NCBI GenBank assembly: GCA_006386115.1
Contig: VFIW01000006.1
Location: 1,446,706 to 1,510,705 of the forward strand
Length of the DNA: 64,000 bases
Direction of reading: 5' to 3'
Source: Globisporangium splendens
Lineage: Eukaryota; Oomycota; Peronosporomycetes; Pythiales; Pythiaceae
Part shown: piece by piece, positions 21,601 through 31,997 of the stretch
How positions within the stretch are numbered: position 1 is the stretch's first letter
How the letters are laid out: the number at the start of each line of letters is the position of its first letter
Translations under genes and position numbers: made by a program
Notes under the pieces: model-generated
Seen by the model: the letters and a program-made list of their open reading frames with translations, nothing else
What the model was told of the DNA's origin: nothing
The model's database searches: none

Positions 21601-23127
21601 CGACAACTCGAGCATGCGGCACATCTCGTCCTCAAAGATGCGCAGGAAGCTGTCCATGACCTGCGCGTGTTGGGGAGAGAGCACGCGCACCTTCTCGTAC
21701 ATCATCGGCAGGCCGCGCCACGTGTACTTACCACTCTCGGGACCGAACATCGGGTGCGTGCACAGGATGCTGCTGCTCGCAGGCGCGTCCTTGAGCAGGA
21801 TCTGCTTCGGGTGGGTCTTGACTGACAGCACGTCCACGATCACCACGTTCTCGAGTAGGCGCGCCGGAATCGACTTGACGACGCTCTCAAACGACAAGAT
21901 GCTGACACACAGGATGAGCACGTCGAGGCCCTCAAAGAACTCCTCCAACTGCGTCGTCGACGAGTAGTACTGGCAACCCAACTGCGCCGCGACCGCCGAG
22001 TAATCGGTACGCGACGTCGCGCGCACCTGGTGGAACTTGGCCATGGTCTTGGCCAAGAACTGACCAAAGTTACCAAAGCCATACACGCCGATCTTCAAGC
22101 GCATGCGTGGGGTCTGCTGTGGGGACGTCGCTGGCGACATCGCCACCGAGCTGGTTTGGAATGCGCCGACGGCTTCCAAAGTCTTGCGAGCATCGCCCAG
22201 CAGCTTGCCCTTCGTTGGGAACGAGCCGAGTACACGCACAAACTTGCAGAACTCACGCAAGTGACGCAGCGCGTTCACGATGCTTTCATCGGTTTGATGG
22301 CCGATGATGTCGACGTAGAACAGGTACTTGTACTTGCGGCGGTCGTCAGTCGATGAGACAGAGAAGTCCAGCGAGTCAGGCGATTGCGCGGCCAGCTGCT
22401 GCGCAGCCGAGTACCCCCATGGACGACTCTCGATCTTGGCCAAGTCGATGTCGCGCAACGAGAACGCCGAGAGCGCCTTGTACAACTGTCCTTTTTCGTT
22501 GCTGTCCATGAACGAGAACACGAGCGACGTCTTGAACTCGGTGCCACTCTTCGCATCCAGACCAAAGTCCTCCTTCTTCGACAACAGCAAGAAGCGCGTA
22601 AAGTTGGTCTCGTCGTCTTCAACGTTGCGCTCGAGCACTTGGAGACCGTAGTATTCCGCGGCGAGGTCGCTCGCAACCGCCGCCGTGTCCTTCCACTGGT
22701 TGTCCGCGAGCATCTTGGCGCTGCCCGCCGTGTCGTACTCGGCACGTGCCGTAGCACCCATCTGCGAGATCGTGTGCGCGCACTGCGCGAGCGCCTGCGG
22801 GTGGCTGATCACGGTCTTGATGTCCTCCTTCTTGACGCCCGGCAGCGCCAAGAGCGAGTGCTCAACGCGGAGATCGTACTCGGCGATGATGTGCAGTCCG
22901 TACTTGAGCAGCAGGTCGTAGTTGGCGTGGATGCTGCCGCCAAGCGAGTTCTCAATCGGCAGCACGGCGAACTGCACGTCTTCGTGCTCCACGGCCTGGA
23001 ACGCCTCCTCGAAGGACGGGAAGCCGATGGCCACGACGTTCGGCGACGTGCCCAGCAGCTGGCGCGTCGCCTTCTCCGAGTACGCGCCGGGCATCCCCTG
23101 ATACGCGACCTTCACTTCGCCACCCAT
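18640..23127 (-). CDS. Multienzyme: prephenate dehydratase / arogenate-type dehydrogenase / two prephenate-type aminotransferases
   Basis: One uninterrupted frame of 1,495 codons carrying the late steps of Phe and Tyr synthesis. Residues 1-190 are prephenate dehydratase (PIENSLGG, and the catalytic Thr in NFTRFLLL). About 205-295 is an ACT regulatory domain with the Phe-binding ESRP motif, so feedback inhibition is expected. About 335-565 is a TyrA-type dehydrogenase with the NAD(P) loop GFGNFG and the His motif CTHPMFGPESG, closest in wording to plant arogenate dehydrogenases. Two class-Ib aspartate/prephenate aminotransferase domains follow (about 569-1032 and 1033-1495). Each is complete: NGAKQSVYQAL, NPSNPAG, DEIYEQLIY, the PLP lysine in NGFSKSHAMPG, and the substrate Arg in MRISYASS. 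The two are almost identical at DNA level. The product probably makes arogenate internally. An aminotransferase fused to PDT and TyrA is unusual; two copies are exceptional. Confidence 0.93.
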   Translation of the reverse strand: MGGEVKVAYQGMPGAYSEKATRQLLGTSPNVVAIGFPSFEEAFQAVEHEDVQFAVLPIENSLGGSIHANYDLLLKYGLHIIAEYDLRVEHSLLALPGVKKEDIKTVISHPQALAQCAHTISQMGATARAEYDTAGSAKMLADNQWKDTAAVASDLAAEYYGLQVLERNVEDDETNFTRFLLLSKKEDFGLDAKSGTEFKTSLVFSFMDSNEKGQLYKALSAFSLRDIDLAKIESRPWGYSAAQQLAAQSPDSLDFSVSSTDDRRKYKYLFYVDIIGHQTDESIVNALRHLREFCKFVRVLGSFPTKGKLLGDARKTLEAVGAFQTSSVAMSPATSPQQTPRMRLKIGVYGFGNFGQFLAKTMAKFHQVRATSRTDYSAVAAQLGCQYYSSTTQLEEFFEGLDVLILCVSILSFESVVKSIPARLLENVVIVDVLSVKTHPKQILLKDAPASSSILCTHPMFGPESGKYTWRGLPMMYEKVRVLSPQHAQVMDSFLRIFEDEMCRMLELSCESHDEYAASSQFLTHLTGRILSVQGVKNTPIDTRGFKNLVRLVEDTCKDSFDLFQGLYEFNPNSEQQIQKFQDSLKEVTQLLQQKSIKPKTVASGESMADKYPLNPLLNKVTAAKTVVIHGLTKQLEAEGKQVWSLCVGEPDFAPDQRVLNAGKLAMEQGKVKYTDVKGTNELRVAIAEYLDKCKGVKYDAQTEILVSNGAKQSVYQALLAVCKPGEKVVIPSPYWVSYPAIAKLVGAEPVVFRTKIEDDYLIDPEALEVFLDAHPESKVIILCNPSNPAGTLHLPEHLAKIADVLHKPRFRHILVIADEIYEQLIYQDEGVAKRTHQCFASLPGMYERTLVINGFSKSHAMPGLRVGYLAAPKYFVQQCTKLQGQFTSCASSVSQITATEAMSMEMEYFYAKKDRIADVLGVMDAKRQFILKRISSIPNLRFANPTSAFYVFLDLTKYFEGKTVYTADKKEVLHNVDDFVEYLLRQYHVALVPGSAFGEDFGMRISYASSMETLEMAMNGLEQSLQSLIVEVNPKWEQQIQKSQDSLKEVTQLLQQKSIKSKTVASGESMADKYPLNPLLNKVTAAKTVVIHGLTKQLEAEGKQVWSLCVGEPDFAPDQRVLNAGKLAMEQGKVKYTDVKGTNELRVAIAEYLDKCKGVKYDAQTEILVSNGAKQSVYQALLAVCKPGEKVVIPSPYWVSYPAIAKLVGAEPVVFRTKIEDDYLIDPEALEVFLDAHPESKVIILCNPSNPAGTLHLPEHLAKIADVLHKPRFRHILVIADEIYEQLIYQDEGVAKRTHQCFASLPGMYERTLVINGFSKSHAMPGLRVGYLAAPKYFVQQCTKLQGQFTSCASSVSQITATEAMSMEMEYFYAKKDRIADVLGVMDAKRQFILKRISSIPNLRFANPTSAFYVFLDLTKYFEGKTVYTADKKEVLHNVDDFVEYLLRQYHVALVPGSAFGEDFGMRISYASSMETLEMAMNGLEQSLQSLIVE
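18642..20030 (-). repeat. Tandem repeat copy 2, aminotransferase domain (1,389 bp)
   Basis: The downstream copy (coding sense) of an in-frame tandem duplication. Every landmark recurs exactly 1,389 bases away (463 codons). By eye the two copies are the same except for a few substitutions clustered in the linker end near 19950-20030 (for example KSIKSKTV here against KSIKPKTV in the other copy). Confidence 0.95.
20031..21419 (-). repeat. Tandem repeat copy 1, aminotransferase domain (1,389 bp)
   Basis: The upstream copy (coding sense), directly joined to the dehydrogenase domain. Similarity to copy 2 stops at about 21419, where the linker GLYEFNPN takes over. The junction between copies is in frame, so both domains are translated in one protein. 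Confidence 0.95.
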
Positions 23128-23194
23128 GGTGCTTGCAGAGGGAGCTGTGGAGGAAGAGGGGGAGGTGGCGTCTTGCGGCCCCGCGGTGAGATCT

Positions 23195-23203
23195 CAAATG
23201 AGC
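23195..23203 (-). promoter_or_regulatory. Putative initiator of the aromatic multienzyme gene
   Basis: On the minus strand GCTCATTTG matches the start of the oomycete initiator consensus and lies about 70 bases before the ATG at 23127. It is a short match and not tested. Confidence 0.3.
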
Positions 23204-24465
23204 GCTTCGTCAAAAAAGCAAAGGGCTTTGAACCACAACACGAAGCAGCCAAGGACAGTATTGTTGCCCAGGGAATACTATTTTGGTGAGGATGTTTGCT
23301 ACAGTATGAAATAGTACCCCCTCCTCAATCGTTGAACTGCAACGCTTGAGATGATCTTAAAGAAGTACATTACCCTTCAACTGACCATCGTCTGTCCGGT
23401 ATGTTTGCTGGTGCTGACTCTTATGTTGCGCGAAGGATACTGATGTAAGAACGACTTGAGCCAGTGCAATGCGCAATCCAATCGCGTCACATGAAGATAA
23501 TTTTCTTCTGGGCTGCGCGTCACTTGGCTTAAGTTGGGGTTAGGGAGATGGCGACCGTTACAGTACCGACATCAGCCACGTCGCCCGCATCACTACTCTG
23601 CACCTGTGACAAACCCACCAGGTGCGAACTTAGTGGGACTTGAAGTTGGACTTCACATCTGACTGGCAGAGATTCGTTCGCACACGAGCAGCTCACTTGC
23701 TCTTTGCTTCCTTATCCATCACCAAAGCGCCTCGATTAACAAAGTGGGAGGGCAGTGGTAAAATACCCGCCAGACCGTGATCACTCACTCACCCATCACG
23801 AAAACGCGCTCGACAACAGCATTTGCGCATTCGGCGAAACAGCCTCGTCACGTGGGACAAACCCGCCACCCAGCAGTCAGCGCACTTGAAGAACCGCGCA
23901 CTTCAAGGTGCAGCGGATTCAAGATGCAGACAGCAGATTGTGGCGCAGGAGAGGACACATCGGTCAGTTGCATTCACTCCCTGCTGCTGTGGGGTGGTGC
24001 GTGGTTTTGCAGCAAGCAGATACAGACGCACACGTGTCAGCAGCCATCGTGCTGACTCGAGCATTGGCCAGGTGCGTGAGCACCGAGGGCACCCACAGCT
24101 TTGTCTTGCAAGATTCAACCGAGCCCAAATCAGGAATGCAATGCTTTGCTACTCGCTCCACTAAACCATGTGTGCGCCATCCTGCCTCCCTCGACGGCTG
24201 CCCTAATGAGTGCGCCAGTGCAGACGCAGCTGTCGCACGCACCAAGATGCAGCAAAAAGAGACCATGACGTGCTGTCTATTCCTCGTGAAAGTTATCCGA
24301 TATCCTTTCGACAGTCTATTGCAGCATGGGGCTAACTTCCGTTAAAGTCTGTTTCATGCGTAATGCGAGAGTGTAACCAACGGCTAGCGCTCCCCTCTAC
24401 ACTGCGGCTAGTGCATTCATTTCCATTCCAAGCTGCTTTCTGCATATATCGTCATCTTCTCCGCC
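23204..24465. other. Intergenic region, 1.26 kb
   Basis: Between the divergent multienzyme gene and the broken channel gene. Several short open stretches occur on both strands but none shows a family motif, a start-to-stop exon chain or codon bias like the neighbours. No RNA gene or repeat was recognised. Confidence 0.4.
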
Positions 24466-27001
24466 TTGGCGACGCAGAAGCAGTCGCACAAAATGCCAGC
24501 GTCTCCGGCGATTTCCCCATCGTTCTGCGCCACGGAGGCTACGCTGGACGCTCTCAGCAATGGGTCCTTCTTCGCTGAGCAGGCGAGCTCGATCAACAAG
24601 ATCAGCAGCAACAAGAAACTCCGCCGCGCGACGCTCGCGCACTACGAGAAGATCTTCGTGTTCATCGTCGACCCCAAGTCGTCAAAGGCTGCGTCGCTCT
24701 ACAGCTTCTTCATCGCGTCAGCGGCGTTCATCAGCTGCTTCATGCTCTTCATGCAGACGCTCGACGGTCCGAACCACCACAGCACGTACCCAGACTACCC
24801 GAAGCTGCCATCTGAGCACGACTACTTTGTATCGGACCTCGTGTTCACGGTCATCTTCACGACGGAGCTGCTCGTACGCATGGCCATCTGGCCATCTTTT
24901 TGGAACGAGCACGAGTACTTGACTGAGCAGCGCCTCAAGCCGTTCCTGCGTGATCCGTTCAACTGGTTCGACGTCGCGGCGATCATCCCGTTCTACTCGG
25001 ACCTCGTGCTTGGTCGCGACAAGAGCTTCGTGCTCATGCGGCTCTGCCGGTTGCTGCGCATCTTCAAGCTCGCACGCAACCACTCGGGGGACGTACATCC
25101 TGCTGCGCGCGATCCGCGCGAGCCTCGCGCCGATCTCCATTGCGCTCATCTTCTTCGTGGAGATCGTGCTCTTCTTCTCCGTCGTCATGTACATGGTGGA
25201 CCCGAACCTGGACCGCAACAAGAACGGCTTCTCGGATCTGCTCACGACGGGGTACTTTGTCGTGGTCACTGTCGCCACGATCGGCTACGGTGACATCACG
25301 CCCACCAAGGGCAACACGCATGCGAGACTGTTCTCCGTCATGATCATCATGAGCGGCACGCTCTTCCTCTCCATGCCGCTCGCGATTATCGGCACCGAGT
25401 TCGATCGCGCGTGGAAAGAGCATGCCGAGAGCGTCCAGAAGTACTAGGCGCTCGCTGCCGCTGGCGGTGACGGCAACGGCGCTCACTCGGCCGAGCTCGC
25501 CGCAGCCGTCGATGACACGGACCGCGAGAAGCACGAAGTGCTCATCAAGTACAACGCGCCGAATAAGTTGTACCTGCGTCTCGCAGGGCTCACGGGCGAG
25601 GCGTCATTGATGACACAAGCGCTCGTGGCCGAGACAGCCTCCGTTGACTTCAGCGTAGCGAACGTGCGCGAGATCGTCGACGACCTCACGCGTCAGATGC
25701 AGTTGTGCTGTCTCAAATGCAGCGAACTCGGCGCGCTCGTGCTCGAGATAATCGTGCCCGAGGTGGAGACCGCGCCAGAGCAGCCGTCGTTCGCGGCGTG
25801 GCTGAGCCTCGCACTGAGCGATCCGAACTCGTCGCGGCTCGCCAAGGGCATCAGCCGGTGGATCCGCTTCTGCCAGATTTTCAGCATGATCATCGTCGTG
25901 TTTCAGACTATGCCGGACCTGCAGACCGACGGCGAGAGCACGTACCTCTGCGAGCGCATCGTGAAGCGCTATTGCGAGGACGCGCAGGGCGTGACGTCAC
26001 TGACTGACCCAGGCTGTTTCCGAGCTGACTCTCCGCTGGAGCGCATCCGATTCGATTGCAGCGACAAGGAGCAGCTCACCGACGCGAGTTGCTTTGGTTA
26101 TGGCCTGAACTACGGGAGCAGTAGCCCGTATGGCCTCACGTGCGACAACGGCACCACGCTGACATCCAAGGAGCCGGGACCCTCGCTCATCGATGGAGCC
26201 TCTTCTTCAACAGCCTTGTACTTCACGGGCGACTTGTCCCTAGAGGACCCATTCCGCTTGAACAATGCTCTCTCAATCAAAGATCGGGAGCTCAGCGTGT
26301 GCAATAAATGGGAGTGCGACAACCTCTACGTGACGTTTTTCGAGTTCGGCGACGCGTACGTCGCGGCCGAGTACCTCTTCACGCTCACGTACCTCGTGGG
26401 GTTTGCGGCGGTCATGTACGTTTGCCAGGACTACCGCGCGTACTTTCGGAACCCGGTCGTGTTTCTCGAGATGGCGTCGTTCCTGCCGTTCTTCGTGCTC
26501 GAGTTCTCGCGCGCGCTTCCCTCGACGACGCAGCCGCCGATCTACGTGATCCCGCCGGGGTCGACGGACTTCCTCACGTTCCTGCGGCTGCTGCGGCTCG
26601 CGCGGATCTTCAAGATCCAGCAGAGCATCCCGGTCACCAAGGTGCTCTGGGAGTCGATCTCCAAGACGTCGACGCGGCTCACGATCCCATACTTCATGCT
26701 CATAGTCGTCACGACAATCCTCTCGTTCGTCATGTACGAGCTCGAGAAAGGTCAGGAGTGCTTCTACGGCCAGGAGTGCATCGTGAACGGCAAGAACATG
26801 ACGTTCCCGCCGGAGCTCGTCGGGTCCGTGCCCAACAAGCGCTTCCTCGTGAACATCAAGGGCAACCTCTCGACGTTCGACGACTTCTTCTCGGCGTTCT
26901 GGTTCGTCATCGTCACAATCTCGACGATCGTCAACAACTTGCGCCGAGAGGGAGTCCGATTAGCCGAACAGCAAACGGCCGCACTCAAAAGCATCAACTG
27001 A
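24466..27001 (+). pseudogene. Two-repeat voltage-gated (K+-type) channel, disrupted
   Basis: The remains encode two six-span channel units in one chain. Unit 1 has S4-like FVLMRLCRLLRIFKLARN and a K+-type filter TIGYGDITPT near 25277-25306. Unit 2 has S4-like FLRLLRLARIFKIQQ near 26575-26630. There are three lesions. First, an extra G in the run at 25086-25090 breaks the frame between the S4 of unit 1 and its continuation GTYILLRAIRAS. Second, a TAG at 25445-25447 lies in frame between KY and ALAAAGG, with the same frame open for 1.5 kb afterwards. Third, the frame of unit 2 leaves homology after FVIVTISTI, exactly where the second filter should start, and ends in unrelated sequence. The third lesion cannot be a single-base sequencing error. 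Related intact channels are expected elsewhere in the genome. Confidence 0.8.
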
Positions 27002-29529
27002 ACGATTCTGCGTCCAAGTGCATGGGGAGGAAAAGTCGCTGGTTGCTCGTGTTCTGGCCAAAACGTCCTTGTGCACTTGATTTATCCAATTACTTTTCCA
27101 GAAAGCGTACCTTTTCAAAAGCTCTGTCGTGTCGTGTGAAGATGTCTTTGTGCTGCTCAAACAACTTAATGTGTGCCCACATTCCCACCCTTCGCACTTG
27201 TACTCTGCACTCTGCTTTGCTGCGTTCTTGCTCCACAACCCCGAGAGTAAACTCGTGACGCCTCGAGATTTTTGTGGCTCACCCCGCGCAAATGTGACTG
27301 TGCGTGTCGCTGACTCGTGAGCCATTTCTTGGTTCTTTGTATTGATACTCGCGCGTTGTTGTTGTTTCTCCTCGCCGCGTTTGATTTCCGCTTGATCCTG
27401 GAGCATGCGAATCAGCTCATCTGTTGGGATCTCCTCGACAGGTATCTCGTTGATCGCGACAAGCAAATCGCCCTTCGATACCTGCTTACACGCGAGGACA
27501 GGACCGTCCGTGCTGGTTGGTGGCCACACAAACACACAAAACAAAGGTAACGATCAGTACGCTTGATGGACAATGTCTAGGCATGCACAATAGTAAGCAC
27601 CGCGTAAAGTTCTTGAAAATGGTCAGCGTGGTCATCAACTCGGTCTCCAGCTGCATGCCAATGGGGCGATCGTTGTCGGAGATCACAAGTGTTTGCACAA
27701 TATGCTTGTCCACTTGTGTAGTTGGTCTAGTGCCACTACTAGCGTCCAGCCGTGTTCCTTCGCAGTTTTCGAGGCCACGATACCTTTTGATGTGCGGTCG
27801 TTGAGGAGGGGACTCAGCAGTACTCGTGGCGCCTGGTGTGGCCTCAACTGGCGCTGCTGGTCGAAGGTCTACGGCAGATGCTGGTGTTGCCTTCTCCTCA
27901 GTTTCTTCTATCAGCAATTGGAGAAAGTTGCGCGGTCTTTGCGTAATTGTCATGCACTCCTTATCGCCATCACCAGCTTTGCCTTCATCGTCTCGTGGAG
28001 CACTAGCCTTGGCTCCGCCGTCTCCGTCCTCTAATGACAAGTTGTTGAGTAGCGAGATGAGTCCGTCGGATTCGTTGTCGGTCGTCACCATGGGGTCTCG
28101 CAGGCGCCGTCGACGATGCCAGGGTGACAATGGCTGGTGCAGCTGGAATTCGCGTCGGTATGCGGTCAAGTCGCGGAACCGAAGCGTGCGCTGGCAGTCC
28201 AGCAGGCGATCAAGTGCCTGGGTCGCCATATCCAACAATGAATGTTGTTGGCTGCTGCTGGTTTGCTTCCCGTCGTCCTGGAAGCTCGTGGCGCTGATCT
28301 GAAGCGTGGGCACGCCGTTGATCGCCATGAGGTACTGCTCGGGTCGAATGCCATCACGACGCTCCTTGTTTTGTTCGCCTCTGCTACCGTCACCTGCAGC
28401 CTTGGCGGCTTTCGCGGCAAAGCTGACGCACGGCACCTCCATCATCATCTCGATTGACACGAAGCAGAGCCACTTGAGTTGATCGACGCTGCGCACCGTG
28501 AGCACCGCTTAGTCTTCGTGAGTCTTGTCGGCGCTCGCGAGCCAGAGTTGTTTCGGGAAAGATGACGGTGAATCATCATACATGAGTGCTGTCACCTCGT
28601 TCACTGGCGCACCGAGCACACAGTGCGCGTCCACGCGCACAAGCACCGTGTGTAGCAGCGCGCGCATGACGCGGCGATCGTCAGGCGATTGGAGCGCATT
28701 GAAAAGCGCGTCATCAATGTGCGCGAGCTTAAGCAGGTTAGTCATCACGTAGCTCTCAGTGAAGCGCAGTCCTGTGGGCTGCTGCGACGCGAACACGATA
28801 TCAAACTCGCCCTCGCGCGGCGCACACCACATGCCAGCGCTTGCAGTATTGCCGGTTGTTTGCTGCTGCTGGTCTGCTAGCCAACTGTCGACTGCAGTGC
28901 TGCCTGCGTCAAAGTAATCGACAGATAGAAACTCGAGACGCGTCGGCCGCGTGTGTGCCGAGGCATGGAGCAGCGCCATGACTTCGGCAAATGACTTGCC
29001 ACAAACAGGTTGGTGGTCCTATGGGGCACGGTTATGAGCAGCACATCAGTGATCAAATTGCTGAGCATGCATGACACGTGGATCTTCGCACCACTGCGAC
29101 AAGGATATCGCCGTGCTTGAGCGAGGGACACTGGAGCTCTGCATACCCTATGGGATCATGACGACGGTATAGACAGCACACCAGTGCACACAGAACACTA
29201 GCAATCACATGCACGCGCGCACAAAATGATGCAAAAGCACAAGCCCGCCTTTGATCTGTTTGAGCTCGTTGACCACCACACAACCGTCCTGATCCACTTT
29301 ATCCCAATGCCAAGGTCCCCACGCGCAGGAAACGCCACCTGCGAAGCATCCAGCATTGAGTCAGCAGACCCTGCACCGACCAACAAACGGGTATTATCGT
29401 CGCAGCCACATGCAGTGCACAAGGCGAACAAGCAAGTGCGCATCGTGACCACGCAAAACGCACCTTAAACTGCGTCCAACCTGCTCGCTCCTGCTCCGCC
29501 TTTGCCTGGCGCTGCTGGACTGCCGTCAT
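26960..29529 (-). pseudogene. Multi-PDZ-domain protein, disrupted
   Basis: Exon 1 (29529-29464) starts MTAVQQRQAKAEQ. Exon 2 (from 29338) reads GDLGIGIKW and then, one frame over, DQDGCVVVNELKQIKGG, so a base seems lost near 29295. The PDZ core continues in later exons (LKHGDILVAV, then PVCGKSFAEVMALLH). A TAA at 28509-28511 stops the frame between ASADKTHED and AVLTVRSVDQLKW, although both sides are in the same frame. Further PDZ-like cores follow (EQYLMAINGVPTL; IGMQLETELMTT joined by a splice to GDLLVAINEIPVEEI). The 3' end is unclear: the last frame runs to 26960, overlapping the tail of the convergent channel pseudogene. It was probably a membrane-proximal scaffold protein. Some exon joins could not be made in phase, which may mean more lesions. 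Confidence 0.6.
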
Positions 29530-29918
29530 GTTTATCTGCAGGTGCGTGCGGTCCCAGTCACGAGCAAGCGCTCAGACGCGACACAGCAGCACTGCGTTTC
29601 TCTTGTCTGCTCTCTCGCTCGACGATTATGACGTGAAGATCGCAACGCTTCGTCAAATGCAAGTTGCTAATTGCCCTAGTTGGTAAAATTACCCACATGT
29701 TGCGTTTTCCACTAAGTGGCAAAGTGGCACTGCGTGCAAGCTGCTAAGTATCCGAGTTGCTACAAGAAAAAGTGCTGCACGAATGTGATGTGTACCCATG
29801 TGCTTCGTTTCCACTTTGCAGCCAATTGGTGGTACCTTTGTCCAGCAGCGCATTGCCATTTTTGCAAGATAATAATCACACTCTTTCTTCATTCTTTATT
29901 TGTGTTTTGCTCGTCTTC
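29530..29918. other. Intergenic region
   Basis: About 390 bp between two broken genes on the minus strand. AT-rich, with no gene recognised. Confidence 0.4.
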
Positions 29919-31474
29919 CTATATGCGGAAGCCTGAAGCCGGCAGCAGGTCAATGCGCTTCTCCACGAGCGCCTTCTTGAGCGGAAACAAATTCTCGCTC
30001 CCTCGCTCCTTGGACTCGACCAGCGCGGCTTTGGCGACGACCTGGAGCCGCTCGTTCTCCTTCGAGAGCGCGTCGACCGCGTCTTGGTACGCAAACATGG
30101 CGGCTGCACGCTCCTCCATGAGCGTCTTTCGACGCGCATCAGCCTGCTGTTTCTGCTCCACGGCAATGCGGAGACTGTCCAGTCGCTCCTGCTGCTCCTC
30201 CTGCTTTGCCTGGCGCTCAAGGTGGTCGCCAAACTCAGCCCACTGCCGCATTTGCTCTTTCGCAAGTTGCTGTTCGAGCTCCTTCTGCCGCGCCTTCTGC
30301 TCGAGTTGGTGCTGTCGACTCAAGTGGATCGCTTGCTTCTCGGCGGCTCGTCGGTCGGCGCGAGCTTGGAGCTCCTGGTCTTCCTTCGCGCGCACCTCTT
30401 GGCTTTGGTTCTGCAGCCTCGCTTCCTGTTTCAGCTCGAGCTTGACGAGGTTCTGTGTCGCGAGGTCGATCATACGCTGCTTTCGTGCTTGCGCCTTTTC
30501 GCGCTTTTGCCGCTGCAGCTCGTCGCGCTTCGCATTCCGCGCGAGTTTGCGCTGCTCATCCTGCTCGCGCTTGACGTCTTCGAGACGCTCCTGCTCCTTT
30601 TGCATCTCTCGATGCGCCTTGAGTCGCATGTTGGCGAGCTACGTGTCTTCGCTCGCCTGCTTCACGTGCGCCTTCCGCGCACGCTCTTTCTCCTGCTCGT
30701 CACGCAGAGCCTGCTCAGCACTCTGCTTCATGAGTCCTCCATCGCGTTTTTCCTAATAGCAAGAAACCAAGCGCATATGTGAGTGCACTGCTTCTAAAGC
30801 CCAAGCCTCGACCACTCACCCAGGCGATTACCTCGCGCAGTTCCTGGATGTATCGCTGTTTGTATTCCTCGAGCTGTTGCTTCTGGATCGCAGCGAGTTT
30901 CTCGTGCTCTTGCTGCATATGCTTGCGCTCCTTTTGCTCCTCTTCTTGGCCCTGCAGCACCTGCGCGAGCACCTGACGGTCGTACACGAACTGCATCAGA
31001 CGATCCTGCTCGTCCAGCATCGCTTTCTCGTTCAACTGAAGCTTGCGGTGCTGCTCAGTTGTGGCATAAACGGATTGCATTGTAAGAGCACGCGCATAGT
31101 TCTAAGCAAGCGTGGCAACTTACATGGACAACATCAGCGAGCAGCTGTTTACTGCGCAGCGTCTTCATGCGGTCCGTTTGCTCGTAGAGCAGTCGGTTGG
31201 CGCGCTCGATCTGCTTGGTGCGCGCCTCGCGCTGCAGCTGCGCCTCCTCCTCATCGATCTTCTTGCGCGCCTCTTCCTCGCGCTCTTCCTTGTCCTTCTT
31301 CCACCCATCTTTCTTCTTGCGCATGGCTTCGAGCGTGTTGGGCCACTGCTGTGTGCACTGCTCCGACTTGGCTTTGGTCGCCAGCCGCTTGGCTTCGCGA
31401 TCGCTCTGCACAGGCGGTGAGACGCTCGCGAGGATGCGCTCGAGCTCATCGGACGTCAGCGTTGTCGACAGCAT
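29919..31474 (-). pseudogene. cfap210: CFAP210 (CCDC173)-like ciliary coiled-coil protein with an in-frame stop
   Basis: Axonemal microtubule inner protein family with a trichohyalin/plectin-homology coiled coil. Exon 1 starts at 31474 and holds the diagnostic stretch QQWPNTLEAMRKKK followed by ANRLLYEQTDRMKTLRS, which fits the W-NT and YQTDR-K landmarks of CFAP210. Exon 2 (from about 31050) and exon 3 (after a GT-AG intron at about 30825-30748) continue the Lys/Glu/Gln helix to the C-terminus ENLFPLKKALVEKRIDLL. One codon, 30639-30641 on the minus strand, is TAG between KQASEDT and LANMRLKAHRE, and the frame is open on both sides. No splice pair removes it. A single CAG-to-TAG change would explain it. 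The family call rests on motif memory, not alignment. Confidence 0.72.
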
Positions 31475-31997
31475 GGTGCTTAGGCGCGAACTCTCGACGC
31501 GCTTCTTCCCAGTCTCGACGGCAGCGCTTCTTCTGTCAGCCTAATTGCTGCGCTTGCGGCATTCGTTGACAAGTGTACCCATGTGACCATTTCTCTTCCT
31601 CAGACACACATTTCAGTCAGGATATATTTGTTGGCCAATCGGATGAGGTGCTTATAATACCTTCCAATCATACAGATGAAATCACATTTTCTGTAGCCAA
31701 TCAAGTGCCTCAGAACGCGATCTATTTCAGTCGAGGAATTGGATAAATTCATGCAAGTTGTCATGGACTTTGGCGCAGGCAGGATGGATGGCCTTGCAAT
31801 GGCTGCTTCTGCGCTTAGGAAGCAAGTGTACGCTCTAGTTACGAGACCATTATCTCTACACGAAGCCTAGCTGAGCCTTGTGGACTCAGAAGGAAAACAT
31901 GGTTACCAAAAATCTATCAAAACAAACAAAAACCAAATCTTTATTGTGCTTTTATGTCTTTCAAGTCGCTCATCATGTACCAAGCAGCAGTAATGTG
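31475..31997. other. Intergenic region
   Basis: About 520 bp between the CFAP210 pseudogene promoter side and the 3' end of the PAS-MAP kinase gene. No feature was recognised. Confidence 0.4.

Noticed and set aside
23204..24465. tRNA or other structured RNA in the long intergenic regions
   Set aside because: No paired A-box and B-box sequences or cloverleaf could be found by eye in this or the other gaps over 1 kb.
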